DNA of 64,000 nt from contig CM082578.2 in assembly GCA_040954595.2 (NCBI GenBank), positions 248,001 through 312,000 on the forward strand. Direction: 5' to 3'. Shown here piece by piece: positions 32,594 through 43,600 of this stretch (within the stretch, counting starts at the first letter, position 1; every line of letters starts with the position of its first letter). The position numbers and the translations under genes were made by a program. The DNA comes from Balanoglossus misakiensis. Taxonomy: Eukaryota; Hemichordata. The notes under the pieces were generated by a model. The model searched no databases and was not told the origin of the DNA. It saw only the letters and a list, made by a program, of their open reading frames with translations.

Positions 32594-34435
32594 ATGGCAA
32601 CACAAAGGAAATCTGTCACCGGTGAATCCACAGTTCCATTAGACATTGAGCGACAGATGAAAGCAAAGTACCTGGATCGAGTAAACGACATGTCTCCACA
32701 AGAACTGAAATCATTCAGCAAATGGCCACTTGTCAAAGAGTTAAATGCCGAAATGACGCTCCTGCTACCTAATGTTGAAGCCGATCCCATTAAAAAGGTA
32801 TGCCACTACATCGGAAACGCCTTGAATAACCGTGTCCAACAGCGCCTGGCAGAGGTAAGCCGTCCATCGTCACCGCCTGCTGCCAACTATGTCATTGACA
32901 TGGTTACCTCTCCTATAAAGTCGCTAGTGAGAAGCTTTAGTCACAGCAACTCCGAAGTTGATTCGTCTGATATTACCCTGGAATCCGACAATGTTGAATC
33001 AACCCAGCGACCACCAAAAGCTGGTAAGAAAACCCCACGCAAGTCAAAGAAAAAGCGTCAAGCGGAAAAGAATCGTCAACAAAAATCACCCGGCACTGAA
33101 TGTTACTGTACTGAAAACTGCAAACTTGATAGATCGGGTAATGGTGAAATGATTCGGTGCTGCTTGTGTTATAGCTGGTTTCACCTAAAGTGCATAAATG
33201 TTGAAAATGAGGAACTGAACCGCTATTTCTGGCCATGCCATGACTGTAGACGTCTGTCACATTCCGTCACTGCACTGAATAATCAAATTTCTGAATTTAA
33301 GGACACCAATGAATACCTACGGGATATATACTCATCCGCTACGAAAGAAAACGCTGAATTAAAGGAGGAACTTCTCAAGCTCCGTGACGTAAATGCCGAC
33401 CTGAAAATGAGACTACATACGGAACTGACTAAACAAAGTAACCGTCCGGAGGTAAGATCTCTAGGTACACAAACTAGTGATGATATGATCCAGACAGATG
33501 AGTCTCATGTCAGAGAGCAGCGTACACAAGACCAAACATTATTCGTTGGGGACTCGTTACTTCGTTTCATATCCCCAGTAAATCACAATGCTACAGTGGA
33601 AGCTATTCCAGGTGCTACGATTAATGACATTCATGCTAACCTGTCTGCTAAATGCAACGACAAATACAGGGAAATATATCTCCAAGTAGGAACAAATGAC
33701 ATCAGTAAGATGATTCCAACGGGTGATATCATAGCAAGCTACCTGGATTTGATAAAACTCGCCAAAACCTTGTCAAATGATCGAGTCATCGTTCTCAGCA
33801 TTCCGCCTCGGACAGACACTACTGATGTTCAACCAAAAATAGATGAAGTTAACAATGAGCTTGCTTTGCTGTGCCAACGGGAAAACGTCAATTTCATTGA
33901 CAACGATGGTACCTTCAAATTCCGTAATAACACAATTGATGCGTCTACACTCTATCGAGACGGCATTCACCTAAGTGTCAAAGGCATTCGTATTATGTTG
34001 ACGAATGCTGGTCTCGAACAACTGTTCACACCGGGCAAATTTCAACGTCGAAGATGGGATAACCAATCGTCTACTCGCCCGGACGAATTTCAACGTCGAA
34101 GATGGGATAACCAATCGTTTACTCGCCCGGACGAATTTCAACGTCGAAGATGGGATAACCAATCGTTTACTCGCCCTGGGCCAGCAGTTCAACGGCAAAG
34201 ATACGAAAACACTTTTCTCAGCAGAAGACCGGAACAACATGTCGTAACCAACAGAAACCCAAACGCCGGTCGTATGTTCTCGCAGCGTAACTTCTCGCAA
34301 CCCGCAACAAATGTCAAATGTTTCAACTGCGGAGAGGATGGTCACGTGAGTCGTGTTTGTCGACATGGTGCAGCGGTAACTTGCTGGTCATGTGGCACTC
34401 AAGGGCACAAGTCAAAGAACTGTACCCGCGCCTGA
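32594..34435 (+). CDS. CR1-like LINE ORF1: PHD, SGNH esterase, CCHC protein
   Basis: The preferred start is the ATG at 32594 (aagATGg, strong context), which gives 613 residues. The frame is open from an ATG at 32525; positions below count from there. A basic Lys/Arg stretch lies at about 166-187. A PHD-type zinc finger follows (C193/C195/C199, C212, C215, H220, C223, C238, C241). A likely coiled coil spans 246-305. An SGNH-hydrolase domain at about 337-500 has GDS 342-344, GTND 399-402 and DGIH 479-482, so the catalytic Ser, Asn, Asp and His are all present. Three 16-residue repeats occupy 506-553. Two zinc knuckles (C599-C612, C620-C633) fit CX2CX4HX4C. PHD plus esterase is known from CR1-group ORF1 proteins; the knuckles suggest RNA binding. 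The ORF ends at a UGA after which the same frame stays open into ORF2. Confidence 0.93.
   Translation: MATQRKSVTGESTVPLDIERQMKAKYLDRVNDMSPQELKSFSKWPLVKELNAEMTLLLPNVEADPIKKVCHYIGNALNNRVQQRLAEVSRPSSPPAANYVIDMVTSPIKSLVRSFSHSNSEVDSSDITLESDNVESTQRPPKAGKKTPRKSKKKRQAEKNRQQKSPGTECYCTENCKLDRSGNGEMIRCCLCYSWFHLKCINVENEELNRYFWPCHDCRRLSHSVTALNNQISEFKDTNEYLRDIYSSATKENAELKEELLKLRDVNADLKMRLHTELTKQSNRPEVRSLGTQTSDDMIQTDESHVREQRTQDQTLFVGDSLLRFISPVNHNATVEAIPGATINDIHANLSAKCNDKYREIYLQVGTNDISKMIPTGDIIASYLDLIKLAKTLSNDRVIVLSIPPRTDTTDVQPKIDEVNNELALLCQRENVNFIDNDGTFKFRNNTIDASTLYRDGIHLSVKGIRIMLTNAGLEQLFTPGKFQRRRWDNQSSTRPDEFQRRRWDNQSFTRPDEFQRRRWDNQSFTRPGPAVQRQRYENTFLSRRPEQHVVTNRNPNAGRMFSQRNFSQPATNVKCFNCGEDGHVSRVCRHGAAVTCWSCGTQGHKSKNCTRA
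34040..34183 (+). repeat. Three in-frame 48-bp tandem repeats within ORF1
   Basis: Three copies start at 34040, 34088 and 34136, each encoding FQRRRWDNQS(S/F)TRPDE. Copies 2 and 3 are almost identical and copy 1 differs by Ser for Phe. The repeat is Arg-rich and lies between the esterase domain and the zinc knuckles. The near identity implies recent expansion. Confidence 0.95.
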
Positions 34436-37429
34436 GAAGCCGGCCATGATGAGTGTGCCGAAAATACTACTACTCATGGTGACATCACATCAACTTCACC
34501 GAAACCACATGTTGATCCTACTGCGAACTCCAGTAGTCACCCATTTCATGATCTCACTACTTCAAAAGGTATACGTATTGGTTTTTGGAACATTCAACAT
34601 TTAACCAACAAGATTGATGAATTGCGCTTAAAATTGAACAATAACATTAAACCTTTCGATGTTCTTATTTTGAGTGAAACATTTCTCAGTGACCTTCATT
34701 GTGATGCAGATTTTATCATTAATGGGTACGAATCATGCAGAAAAGACAGGTCAACTGGACCTGGTGGTGGCCTTCTCGCTTATGTTAACTCGAATTTCAC
34801 CTTCAAACGCAGGCATGATCTTGAAAACTGTAATACCGAGGTCATCATAATTGAACTGTCTATTAATTACGCCCGTCCAATCTTTGTAATTGGTATTTAT
34901 AGACCACCTAGTTCAACTCTTTCTGTTAACAAAGTTATTGAGAGTATTATCGAATCTGTTTATTTAGAAAACAAAGAAATGATTGTATTGGGTGATTTTA
35001 ACTTCAACCTCCTGAGTCCAAATGGGAGGAATAGCTATCTGTATAAGTGTATGGAATCTATGAATTTTAGTCAACTCGTCACCACTGTAACTCGCCCCAT
35101 ATCGGGAACCTTGCTTGATCACATTTATGTAAATAGTCCTAGTAACATTTCGAGAACCTGTATCCCTAAGGTTGGTCTTTCCGACCACTATCCTGTTTGT
35201 GTTATACGACGTTACCATGCCAACAATTGTAATACGGGCTCACATATTTATGTTACCAGTAGGCATTTTCGAAACTTTCATGCAAACAGCTTTATCGATG
35301 ACTTAAACTCTGCTTTTGAGTCTTATTGTCATACAGACGATGTAAATACTGCGTTTATGGACTGGGCAACTTTTTTTAATGACATCTGCAATACGCATGC
35401 ACCAAGAGTTGTTCGAAGGGTGAAGCGGCTACGACAACCACCATGGTTTTCTTCGGAGATTTTGGAGCTAATTCATCTCGATAAAGCCGTGCGTTCCAAC
35501 TCGCATGATGACTGGAGTATGTATAGAACACTAAGAAATAAGGTAGTTCACTTTATAACCACCGAGAAGCGTCGCTACTATAGAAGTATTTTTTCTGCAA
35601 ATTCCAGTAATCCAACTGTTGTATGGCGTACTGTACATGACATTCTTTCAAATGATAACGCCTGTTCGCAAAGTCCTCGCATCACTTCCAATAACAGAAC
35701 ACTGTCGAATCACAAAGACATTGCAGATGCCTTCAATGATTATTTCACCAGTATTGTTGTTGAGTACCGCCAAAGTCTTCCTGGCCACTCAGATTTGGCA
35801 ATCACGAAAACGTGGGTTAATTCACAAATGAGCCCAAATTTACCTTCTTTTCAGCTGCCCCAAATCCCATTTAATTTTGTGATGGAGCAACTAGCATCGT
35901 TAGATGCTACCAAATCTCATGGTTTTGACAATGTCTCCCCCAAACTTCTTAAAATCGGGGCAAATAGTATAGCGGGTCGCATTACTAATATGTTCAATTT
36001 GTCAATAACGAATGGTACTTTCCCTGATTGCTTTAAATGTGCCAGAGTTGTACCCATACATAAGAACGGGCCGAAACATGTTATTAGTAATTACAGGCCC
36101 ATATCAATCTTGCCTGCTTTATCAAAGATACTTGAGAGACACGTTTATAACAGTCTGTACACTTATCTACAGAATAATAAGTTAATTATGAGTTCGCAGT
36201 CGGGTTTCAGACGCTTTCATTCATGTAATACCGCATTGCTGAAGCTTACAGATCAACTTTTAAGAAATATTGATAATGGTCTGTACAATGGCCTAATGTA
36301 TCTTGACTTATGTAAGGCCTTTGACTTGGTCGATCATGATATTCTTTTAAGGAAATTGTCCATTTACGGTGTTAATGATGTATCTTTAAAATGGTTTCGT
36401 TCATATCTCTCGAATAGATGTCAATTTGTCAGTTACATGGGTGAGGAATCAAAGACTTTACCTGTTGTTTGTGGTGTTCCACAAGGTTCCATTTTAGGAC
36501 CTCTTTTGTTTTTAATTTTCATTAATGATTTACCTTTGAGTCTCAGCATGGGCAACATTGATATGTTTGCTGATGATCAAACACTTTGTGTCTCTGGCAT
36601 CTCTATTAATGAGGTTGGTACAAAACTTCAAGAGGACGTTTTACCAATTTCCACATGGGTTTCAAATAATGCCATGTCAATTAACACCACCAAGACAAAA
36701 TGGATGATTGTTGCCTCTCGCCCAAAGGTTAATAATGTGTCCGAGCACAGTGTCACTCCCAATATTAGGATCAATAATACTTGCATTTCTTGTGTTTCTT
36801 CTCACACACTTCTTGGAATAGAGATTGACAATGCTTTAACATGGGATACTCATATAGATAACTTAAGTAGAAAATTGTCAATGCGGATTGGGGTACTGAG
36901 GAAATTGCGACCTTTGACCCCAAGGCATACTCTTATGTTGGTTTATAATGCTATTTTCCTTTCTATAATTGATTACTGTTGCACTGTTTGGGGCAACACA
37001 TCAAAAACCAATCTACAGAGAATTTATAAACTTCAGAAAAGAGCCGGCAGAGTAATTTTAGGAGTAGACATTACATTTCCTTCTCGTTCTCTTCTGACAA
37101 CTCTTCATTGGTTGCCCATTGATATTAGAATTGAGTATTTCATTGCTGTTCAAACTTTCAAGATACTACATGGCCTGGCGCCTGATTATTTAAATGAATT
37201 TTCCTATGTTTCTGAGATGTACAATTTTACCACTAGATCTGTCAGCAACGCTAATTTGTATGTGCCCACTTTTAAAACAGCAACTGGGCAAAGGTCTTTT
37301 ATGTATCGAGCAACAAATTTCAATATTCCCCTGTCTATAAGAAGCATATACAGTCTGTCACAGTTCAAGTCACAACTACGTAACTTTTTTCGCACTAAAT
37401 TTATAAATGAAGGTTCATCACTTGATTAG
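34436..37429 (+). CDS. CR1-like LINE ORF2: endonuclease-reverse transcriptase, no AUG start
   Basis: The frame is open from the codon after the ORF1 UGA to the stop at 37427-37429, about 997 residues, in the same frame as ORF1. There is no ATG before or within the first endonuclease motifs. The conserved start IRIGFWNIQHL (34571-34603) is preceded by about 45 Ser/Thr/His-rich residues. In the endonuclease, the SET Glu (34676-34678), GDFN (34991-35002) and SDHY (35180-35191) are present. In the RT, SNYRPIS, LDLCKAFD (from 36302), GVPQGSILGPLLF (from 36473) and FADD (36566-36577) are intact. A CR1/L2-like thumb region follows. Expression probably requires UGA readthrough or re-initiation. Alternatively the UGA is a mutation in this copy of a fused ORF. 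Confidence 0.9.
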   Translation, partial: EAGHDECAENTTTHGDITSTSPKPHVDPTANSSSHPFHDLTTSKGIRIGFWNIQHLTNKIDELRLKLNNNIKPFDVLILSETFLSDLHCDADFIINGYESCRKDRSTGPGGGLLAYVNSNFTFKRRHDLENCNTEVIIIELSINYARPIFVIGIYRPPSSTLSVNKVIESIIESVYLENKEMIVLGDFNFNLLSPNGRNSYLYKCMESMNFSQLVTTVTRPISGTLLDHIYVNSPSNISRTCIPKVGLSDHYPVCVIRRYHANNCNTGSHIYVTSRHFRNFHANSFIDDLNSAFESYCHTDDVNTAFMDWATFFNDICNTHAPRVVRRVKRLRQPPWFSSEILELIHLDKAVRSNSHDDWSMYRTLRNKVVHFITTEKRRYYRSIFSANSSNPTVVWRTVHDILSNDNACSQSPRITSNNRTLSNHKDIADAFNDYFTSIVVEYRQSLPGHSDLAITKTWVNSQMSPNLPSFQLPQIPFNFVMEQLASLDATKSHGFDNVSPKLLKIGANSIAGRITNMFNLSITNGTFPDCFKCARVVPIHKNGPKHVISNYRPISILPALSKILERHVYNSLYTYLQNNKLIMSSQSGFRRFHSCNTALLKLTDQLLRNIDNGLYNGLMYLDLCKAFDLVDHDILLRKLSIYGVNDVSLKWFRSYLSNRCQFVSYMGEESKTLPVVCGVPQGSILGPLLFLIFINDLPLSLSMGNIDMFADDQTLCVSGISINEVGTKLQEDVLPISTWVSNNAMSINTTKTKWMIVASRPKVNNVSEHSVTPNIRINNTCISCVSSHTLLGIEIDNALTWDTHIDNLSRKLSMRIGVLRKLRPLTPRHTLMLVYNAIFLSIIDYCCTVWGNTSKTNLQRIYKLQKRAGRVILGVDITFPSRSLLTTLHWLPIDIRIEYFIAVQTFKILHGLAPDYLNEFSYVSEMYNFTTRSVSNANLYVPTFKTATGQRSFMYRATNFNIPLSIRSIYSLSQFKSQLRNFFRTKFINEGSSLD

Positions 37430-37602
37430 ATTTCATGAATGTTTCCGCCATTGCGACTTGATTTGATTTTTTCAGTGTTTTTTTTTTCCTTGTTGTATTC
37501 ATTCTCATTTTGCCTTTGAGGGCTCTGTTGTATATTACAATTCTACTTTGTAACACAGACTACCCTCTTTAAATAAAGCAAAATAATAATAATAATAATA
37601 AT
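37430..37602 (+). terminator. CR1-like LINE 3' UTR and (AAT)n tail
   Basis: This is a short 3' UTR with AATAAA at 37572-37577, then about seven AAT units from about 37582. A microsatellite 3' end is typical of CR1/L2-type LINEs, in contrast to the poly(A) of the other LINE here. Confidence 0.88.
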
Positions 37603-39191
37603 AAACACCGACGTTAGTTGGGGGCACGGCCTGCAGTACTGCCGGGTAAGCTGACATCGGCGTACCGCATATAATGTAGGGGGGGACAGAACGGTTCAAT
37701 ACTACATTTATTAGATATCAGCTAATTTTGGACAATCATCTAAAATCTAAATCATTTTTTCATATTTGGTTATCTGATGATGTATGAAATTTCCATTATA
37801 TGTAAAAATGGTGCTGATTATAAAAAATGCACTCTGAATGAGCTGATTTAATACAAAATTGCGTTTTATTCGTTTTTGCACCAAAAAGGTCATTTTTAGG
37901 CAAAACATTCTTTATTTTTTTAATTCGGTGACCTGATCATATATAAACAATTGCTTGTATGTTAAAAGTTTTTATGACTTTTAAAAGCAGTGACACTGGC
38001 GGCATTCAACACGAAAATAACAATTTTAGCCACAATTTGGTCAAAATGGTAAATTTTTGAAAATTACAAAAATACCTGTTTTCTACATTTTTGGAAATCT
38101 GATGGAGTATAGAATGCTCTTCGTATATATATATCGATACAAATTCCACAAAAAACGGCTAATTTGGCTCACTGCAGACAAAATTGCGTTTTACCAAATT
38201 TTCCTTGAAAATGTCATTTTTAGAAAAAAAAATAAAAAAACCTTTGTTTTTCGAATTTGGTGCCCTGATCATATATGACATGTTGATTATATGTTAAAAC
38301 TTTCGACCACTCCAAAAATGCAGAGATATTGACGGAATTCAAGAAAAAATAGCCATTTTGGCCATATTTTGACAAAAATGGTAAATTTTTAAAAAATCAT
38401 AAAAAATTAACTCTTTTCTTCATTTTCGGAAATATTATGGATAATGAAGTGTCGTTCTCTTGTAAAAAGTGCTGCAAATTCCAGAAAACGCGGTATAAAT
38501 TGAATCACCCAAGACAAAATTACCATTTTCGACTTTTTTTCGAAAAATTGTCTTTTTTACAAAATAAATAAGAATAAATTCCTTTCTTAGTTTCAAACGG
38601 GTAGAGATACTTTCCACACGGGTTTTCTTACATTGAATTCCCGTTCATCAACTCAGATTTCCTACAGCATAAGTCGGCTAAAACCCCGGCACTCTAGAGC
38701 AGAAACACGCGTACAGAGATCACGTTGATCAAGTCTGATCTCCTACGGCTTGGCTCGACTAAAACCCCGGCACACTATGACAGACACTAGCGTTCGTTAG
38801 CAACGTTGATCAAGTCAGATTTCCTACGGCATGGCTTGGCTAAAGCCCTGGCACTGTAGAGCAGAAACACGCGTACAGAGACCACGTTGATCTACTCACA
38901 TTTCCTTCGGCCTGGCACGGCTGATGCCCCGGCACTATATATAGGACACAGACTGGCGTAAGTTAACAACGGTAATCACGTCGGGTTTCCTACGGCCTGG
39001 CTCAGCTGAAGCCCCGGCACTCTAGAGCAGAAACAGGCGTACATTGACCACGTTGATCAAGTCAGATTTCCTACGGCGTGACTCGGCTGGTGCACCGGCT
39101 CTATATGACACAGACTGGCGTAAGTTATCAACGGTGATTACGTCGGATTTCCTACGGCCTGGTTTAGCTGAAGCCCCGGCACTTTAGAGCG
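37603..39191 (+). repeat. 2.05-kb macrosatellite, forward block 4
   Basis: The rest of the linker, a short poly-G (37679-37685), a full AT module and a shortened 80-bp array run up to tttagagcg, where a BEL/Pao fragment begins. No gene is seen. Confidence 0.92.
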
Positions 39192-40118
39192 AGACGTTCT
39201 TTGCCGAGTAGGATGCTGTCAGACAACGCATCGACTTATTTATCGGCTGCCAATGAAATCAAAACACTGTTTGATACGCCAGAAGTAAATGACTTTCTCT
39301 CCGCACATCGTGTACAATGGACGTTTATACCGAAGCGCGCGACCTGGTTTGGTGGCTTCTGGGAGAGGCTGATTGCTTTGACAAAGAACGCTATTAGGAA
39401 AACTCTCGGTCGAGCTAACCTAACCTTTGATGAACTCGCAACAGTTGTGACTGAAATTGAAGCCGTTTTAAACGACAGGCCGTTAACGTACGTGTCATCC
39501 AGTATAAACGACAACATTGGATTGACCCCAAATCACTTGCTACATGGCAGGACACTGACATCATTGCCGTACATCGAGATCACCGACGAAGAGGTGATTG
39601 ACCCATCTTACTGTGATAATCGTGAAATCAACAAAAGATATGAACATCTATCAAGATTACACGATCAATTTTGGCGAAGATGGTCGTCCGATTATCTGAC
39701 TGCCCTACGTGAACGACATCCCACCAAAGGAACTCGTGATAATGTCATCAAGGTCGGAGATGTCGTGATAATACACAGTGACACTGACAAACGTCCGAAA
39801 TGGCATTTAGGAACTGTAACAAGGTTGATCTTCGGTAATGATAAACTGGTACGATCTGCGGAGTTGAACACCGCAGGTGGTCCTACAAACCGACCTATCC
39901 ATAAATTGTACCCATTGGAAGTTGTCTCCAAGGAGCTGTCAACTGTGTCTGGAGATAATACAGGTATTGGAGCAGATTCCAACACGAATACTGAAACAGT
40001 CGACACAGCTGGAGCCTCTGAAGATTCCTCGGTGAAGGCGGATGTTGTACCCCCGAGACGACCTGTCAGAGACTCTGCAGTTGCCGCTCGAGTACGAATA
40101 GCGGATCTCTCTATTTGA
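39192..40118 (+). pseudogene. BEL/Pao integrase, C-terminal half
   Basis: The frame is open from the junction (RRSLPSRMLSDNAS...), so it is 5'-truncated and has no true start; about 308 residues remain. The second catalytic Asp (SDN) and the catalytic Glu (WFGGFWERLI) are visible, followed by the conserved LTPNHLLHGR. The C-terminal GDVVIIHSD...WHLGTV...RPIHKLYPLE domain is typical of BEL/Pao polyproteins. The zinc-binding HHCC domain and the first catalytic Asp are lost, so it cannot be an active integrase. It ends with a Ser/Thr/Asp-rich tail at a TGA. Confidence 0.9.
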
Positions 40119-40293
40119 CTTTGAAATTGGAAAACAATTTCGATCGCATTGTGACTGTTATCATGTTTACTGACACAATGAACATTAGTTTATTATCCTT
40201 GAACACTTTAGGTGACTTTAATCATATTTCATGTTATTTGATGTTTTTTTTTTCTGACGATTTTCGAGACTTTCCTTTGCGCGGGGGAGAATA

Positions 40294-40625
40294 TGGAGAA
40301 GTGAGAGATTTACTCCAGAAGGATCACGTGACGGAAACTCTTACCCTATCAGAGTTGACTTTGTTTCCCGCCAAACTTTATACTTGTAGCAGATTTATTG
40401 TAATTTTTGAGTGTTTGCTCTGGCGTTCGTGGGACTTATATATAACCCAGTTTTGGCGCTTTCGGGCAGCATTTTCTAAGGAGCTCTGTGGTGTTACTTT
40501 GTTGTTGGATTCAGATGGTAATAAACCAGTGTTTTACCTAGCACTGAATCGTTCGCTTCTTTTCCGACGTCAGTATACTCGAACCCCCTCCCGGGAGTAT
40601 TGATCACTGCCACGATACTTCCCCA
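40294..40625 (+). repeat. BEL/Pao 3' LTR of the second element
   Basis: 332 bp start tggagaagtg directly after a purine-rich tract and end atacttcccca. The ends are imperfect inverted repeats (tggagaag / tggggaag). A TATA-like tatatataa lies at 40437-40445, suitable for the LTR promoter. The right edge meets satellite AT-module sequence with a cca overlap. No partner LTR is in the window. Confidence 0.75.
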
Positions 40626-43600
40626 CAATTTGGTCAAAATTGTAAATTTTTGAAAATTACAAAAAATACCTGTTTTCTACATTTTCGGAAATCTGATGGA
40701 GTATAGAATGCTCTTCGTATGTATATATCGATACAAATTCCACAAAAGACCGTCTAATTTGGCTCACTGCAGACAAAATTGCGTTTTACCAAATTTTCCT
40801 TGAAAATGTCATTTTTAGAAAAAATAAATAAAAAAACCTTTGTTCTTCGAATTTGGTGCCCTGATCATATATGACATGTTGATTGTATGTTAAAACTTTC
40901 GACCACTCCAAAAATGCAGATATATTGACGGAATTCAAGAAAAAATAGCCATTTTGACCATATTTTGACAAAAATGGTAAATTTTTAAAAAATCATAAAA
41001 AATTAACTCTTTTCTTCATTTTCGGAAATATTATGGAGCATGAAGTGTCGTTCTCTTGCAAAAAGTGCTGCAAATTCCAGAAAAGGCGGTATAATTTGAA
41101 TCACCCAAGACAAAATTACCATTTTCAAATTTTTTTCGAAAAATTGTCTTTTTTACAAAATAAATAAGAATAAATTCTTTTCTTAGTTTCAAACGGGTAG
41201 AGATACTTTCCACACGGGTTTTCTAACATTGAATTCCCGTTCATCAACTCAGATTTCCTACAGCATAAGTCGGCTAAAACCCTGACACTCTAGAGCAGAA
41301 ACAGTTGCACACTGGTAACGTTGAACAAGTCGATTTTTCTACGGCCTGGCTCCGCTAAATGTCCGTCACAATATGACAGACACTAGCGTACGTTAGCAAC
41401 GGTGATCAAGTCAGATTTTCTACGGCATGGCTTGGATAAAGCCCCGGCACTCTAGAGCAGAAAAACGCGTACAGAGACCACGTTGATCAAGTCTGATCTC
41501 CTACGGCTTGGCTCGACTGAAACCCCGGCACACTATGACAGACACTAGCGTTCGTTAGCAACGTTGATTAAGTCAGATTTCCTATGGCATGGCTTGGCCC
41601 TGGCACTCTAGAGCAGAAACACGCGTACAGAGACCACGTTGATCTACTCACATTTCCTTCGGCCTGGCACGGCTGATGCCCCGGCACTATATATAGGACA
41701 CAGACTGGCGTAAGTTAACAACGGTAATCACGTCGGGTTTCCTACGGCCTGGCTCAGCTGAAGCCCCGGCACTCTAGAGCAGAATCATGCGTACATTGAC
41801 CACGTTGATCAAGTCAGATTTCCTATGGCGTGACTCGGCTGGTGCACCGGCTCTATATGACACAGACTGGCGTAAGTTATCAATGGTGATTACGTCGGAT
41901 TTCCTACGGCCTGGTTTAGCTGAAGCCCCGGCACTTTAGAGCGGAAACACGCGTACATTGACCACGATGATCAAGTCAGATCTCCTACGGCCTGGCTCGA
42001 CTAAAACCCCGGCACACCATGACAGACACTAGCGTTCGTTAGCAACGGTGATCAAGTCGGATTTCCTTCGGCCTGGCTCTGCAAAAGACCCGACACTCTA
42101 ATACAAAGACGTTGGCTAAGTCGGGCAAACCGAAGAGGGAAAGTCACAGCGGGTCAACACTCGACATTTGTTCGGGTAGGACTGCATTATTGCCTGTCAA
42201 TTTATAGAGAAAGCCCGAATTTAACCAGGGCGCTTCAAACACCGACGTTAGTTGGGGGCACGGCCTGCAGTACTGCCGGGTAAGTTCACATCGACGTACC
42301 GCATATAATGTAGGGGGGGGGGGGAACAGAACGGTTCAATACTACATTTATTAGATATCAGCTAATTTTGGACAATCATCTAAAATCTAAATCATTTTTT
42401 CATATTTGGATATCTGATGATGTATGAAATTTCCATTATTTGTAAACATGGTGCTGATTATAAAAAATGCACTCTGAATGAGCTGATTTAATACAAAATT
42501 GCGTTTTATTCGTTTTTGCACCAAAAAGGTCATTTTTAGGCAAAACATTCTTTATTTTATTAATTCGGTGACCTGATCATATATAAACAATTGCTTGTAT
42601 GTTAAAAGTTTTTATGACTTTTAAAAGCAATGACACTGGCGGCATTCAACACGAAAATAAAAATTTTAGCCACAATTTGGTCAAAATGGTAAATTTTTGA
42701 AAATTACAAAAAATACCTGTTTTCTACATTTTCGGAAATCTGATGGAGTATAGAATGCTCTTCGTATGTATATATCGATACAAATTCCACAAAAGACCGT
42801 CTAATTTGGCTCACTGCAGACAAAATTGCGTTTTACCAAATTTTCCTTGAAAATGTCATTTTTAGAAAAAAAAAAATAAAAAAACCTTTGTTCTTCGAAT
42901 TTGGTGCCCTGATCATATATGACATGTTGATTGTATGTTAAGACTTTCGACCACTCCAAAAATGCAGAGATATTGACGGAATTCAAGACAAAATAGCCAT
43001 TTTGGCCATATTTTGACAAAATGGTAAATTTTTAAAAAATCATAAAAAATAACTCTTTTCTTATTTTTTCGGAAATATTATGGAGCATGAAGTGTCGTTC
43101 TCTTGTAAAAAGTGCTGCAAATTCCAGAAAAGGCGGTATAATTTAAATCACCCAAGACAAAATTACCATTTTCGACTTGTTTTCGAAAAATTGTCTTTTT
43201 TACAAAATAAATAAGAATAAATTCTTTTCTTAGTTTCAAACGGGTAGAGATACTTTCCACACGGGTTTTCTGACATTGAATTCCCGTTCATCAACTCAGA
43301 TTTCCTACAGCATAAGTCGGCTAAAACCCTGACACTCTAGAGCAGAAACAGTTGCACACTGGTAACGTTGAACAAGTCGATTTTTCTACTGCCTGGCTCG
43401 GCTAAATCTCCGTCACAATATGACAGACACTAGCGTACGTTAGCAACGGTGATAAAGTCAGATTTTCTACGGCATGGCTTGGATAAAGCCCCGGCACTCT
43501 AGAGCAGAAACACGCGTACAGAGAGCACGTTGATCAAGTCTGATCTCCTACGGCTTGGCTCGACTAAAACCCCGGCACACTATGACAGACACTAGCGTTA

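Larger units (their letters stand above)
32246..37602 (+). mobile_element. CR1-like LINE, apparently full length
   Basis: A 5.36-kb non-LTR element lies in the satellite linker between gggcgtttc and aaacaccgacg. The flanking bases join seamlessly, with no visible target duplication. It has a 5' UTR of about 310 bp, ORF1 (PHD, coiled coil, SGNH esterase, two zinc knuckles), ORF2 (endonuclease, RT), AATAAA at 37572-37577 and an (AAT)n 3' tail instead of poly(A). The esterase-type ORF1 and the GVPQGSILGPLLFLIFINDLP block of the RT point to the CR1/L2 group. The first 36 bases duplicate an internal ORF2 segment and are probably not part of the parental element. Confidence 0.94.
39192..40625 (+). 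mobile_element. 3' fragment of a second BEL/Pao-type element
   Basis: A 1.43-kb fragment starts inside the integrase coding region and continues through the pol stop, a G-rich polypurine-like gcgggggaga and an LTR to 40625. The LTR differs from that of the palindromic element, so this is another family. The left junction falls in an 80-bp subrepeat and the right junction in the AT module (caatttggtcaaaat). The linker and about 350 bp of AT module normally between these points are missing, so the 5' part of the element and part of a satellite unit were deleted together or lost by recombination. Confidence 0.9.

Noticed and set aside
34392-34604. 70-residue frame overlapping the ORF1/ORF2 junction (with ATG at 34446) as a small regulatory gene
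   Set aside because: It overlaps in a different frame, stops within the start of the endonuclease and has no recognisable features. It might act as an upstream frame for ORF2, but there is no evidence.
40115-40603. 162-residue open frame across the end of the second BEL/Pao element
   Set aside because: It runs through the polypurine tract and most of the LTR, which are non-coding parts of such elements.
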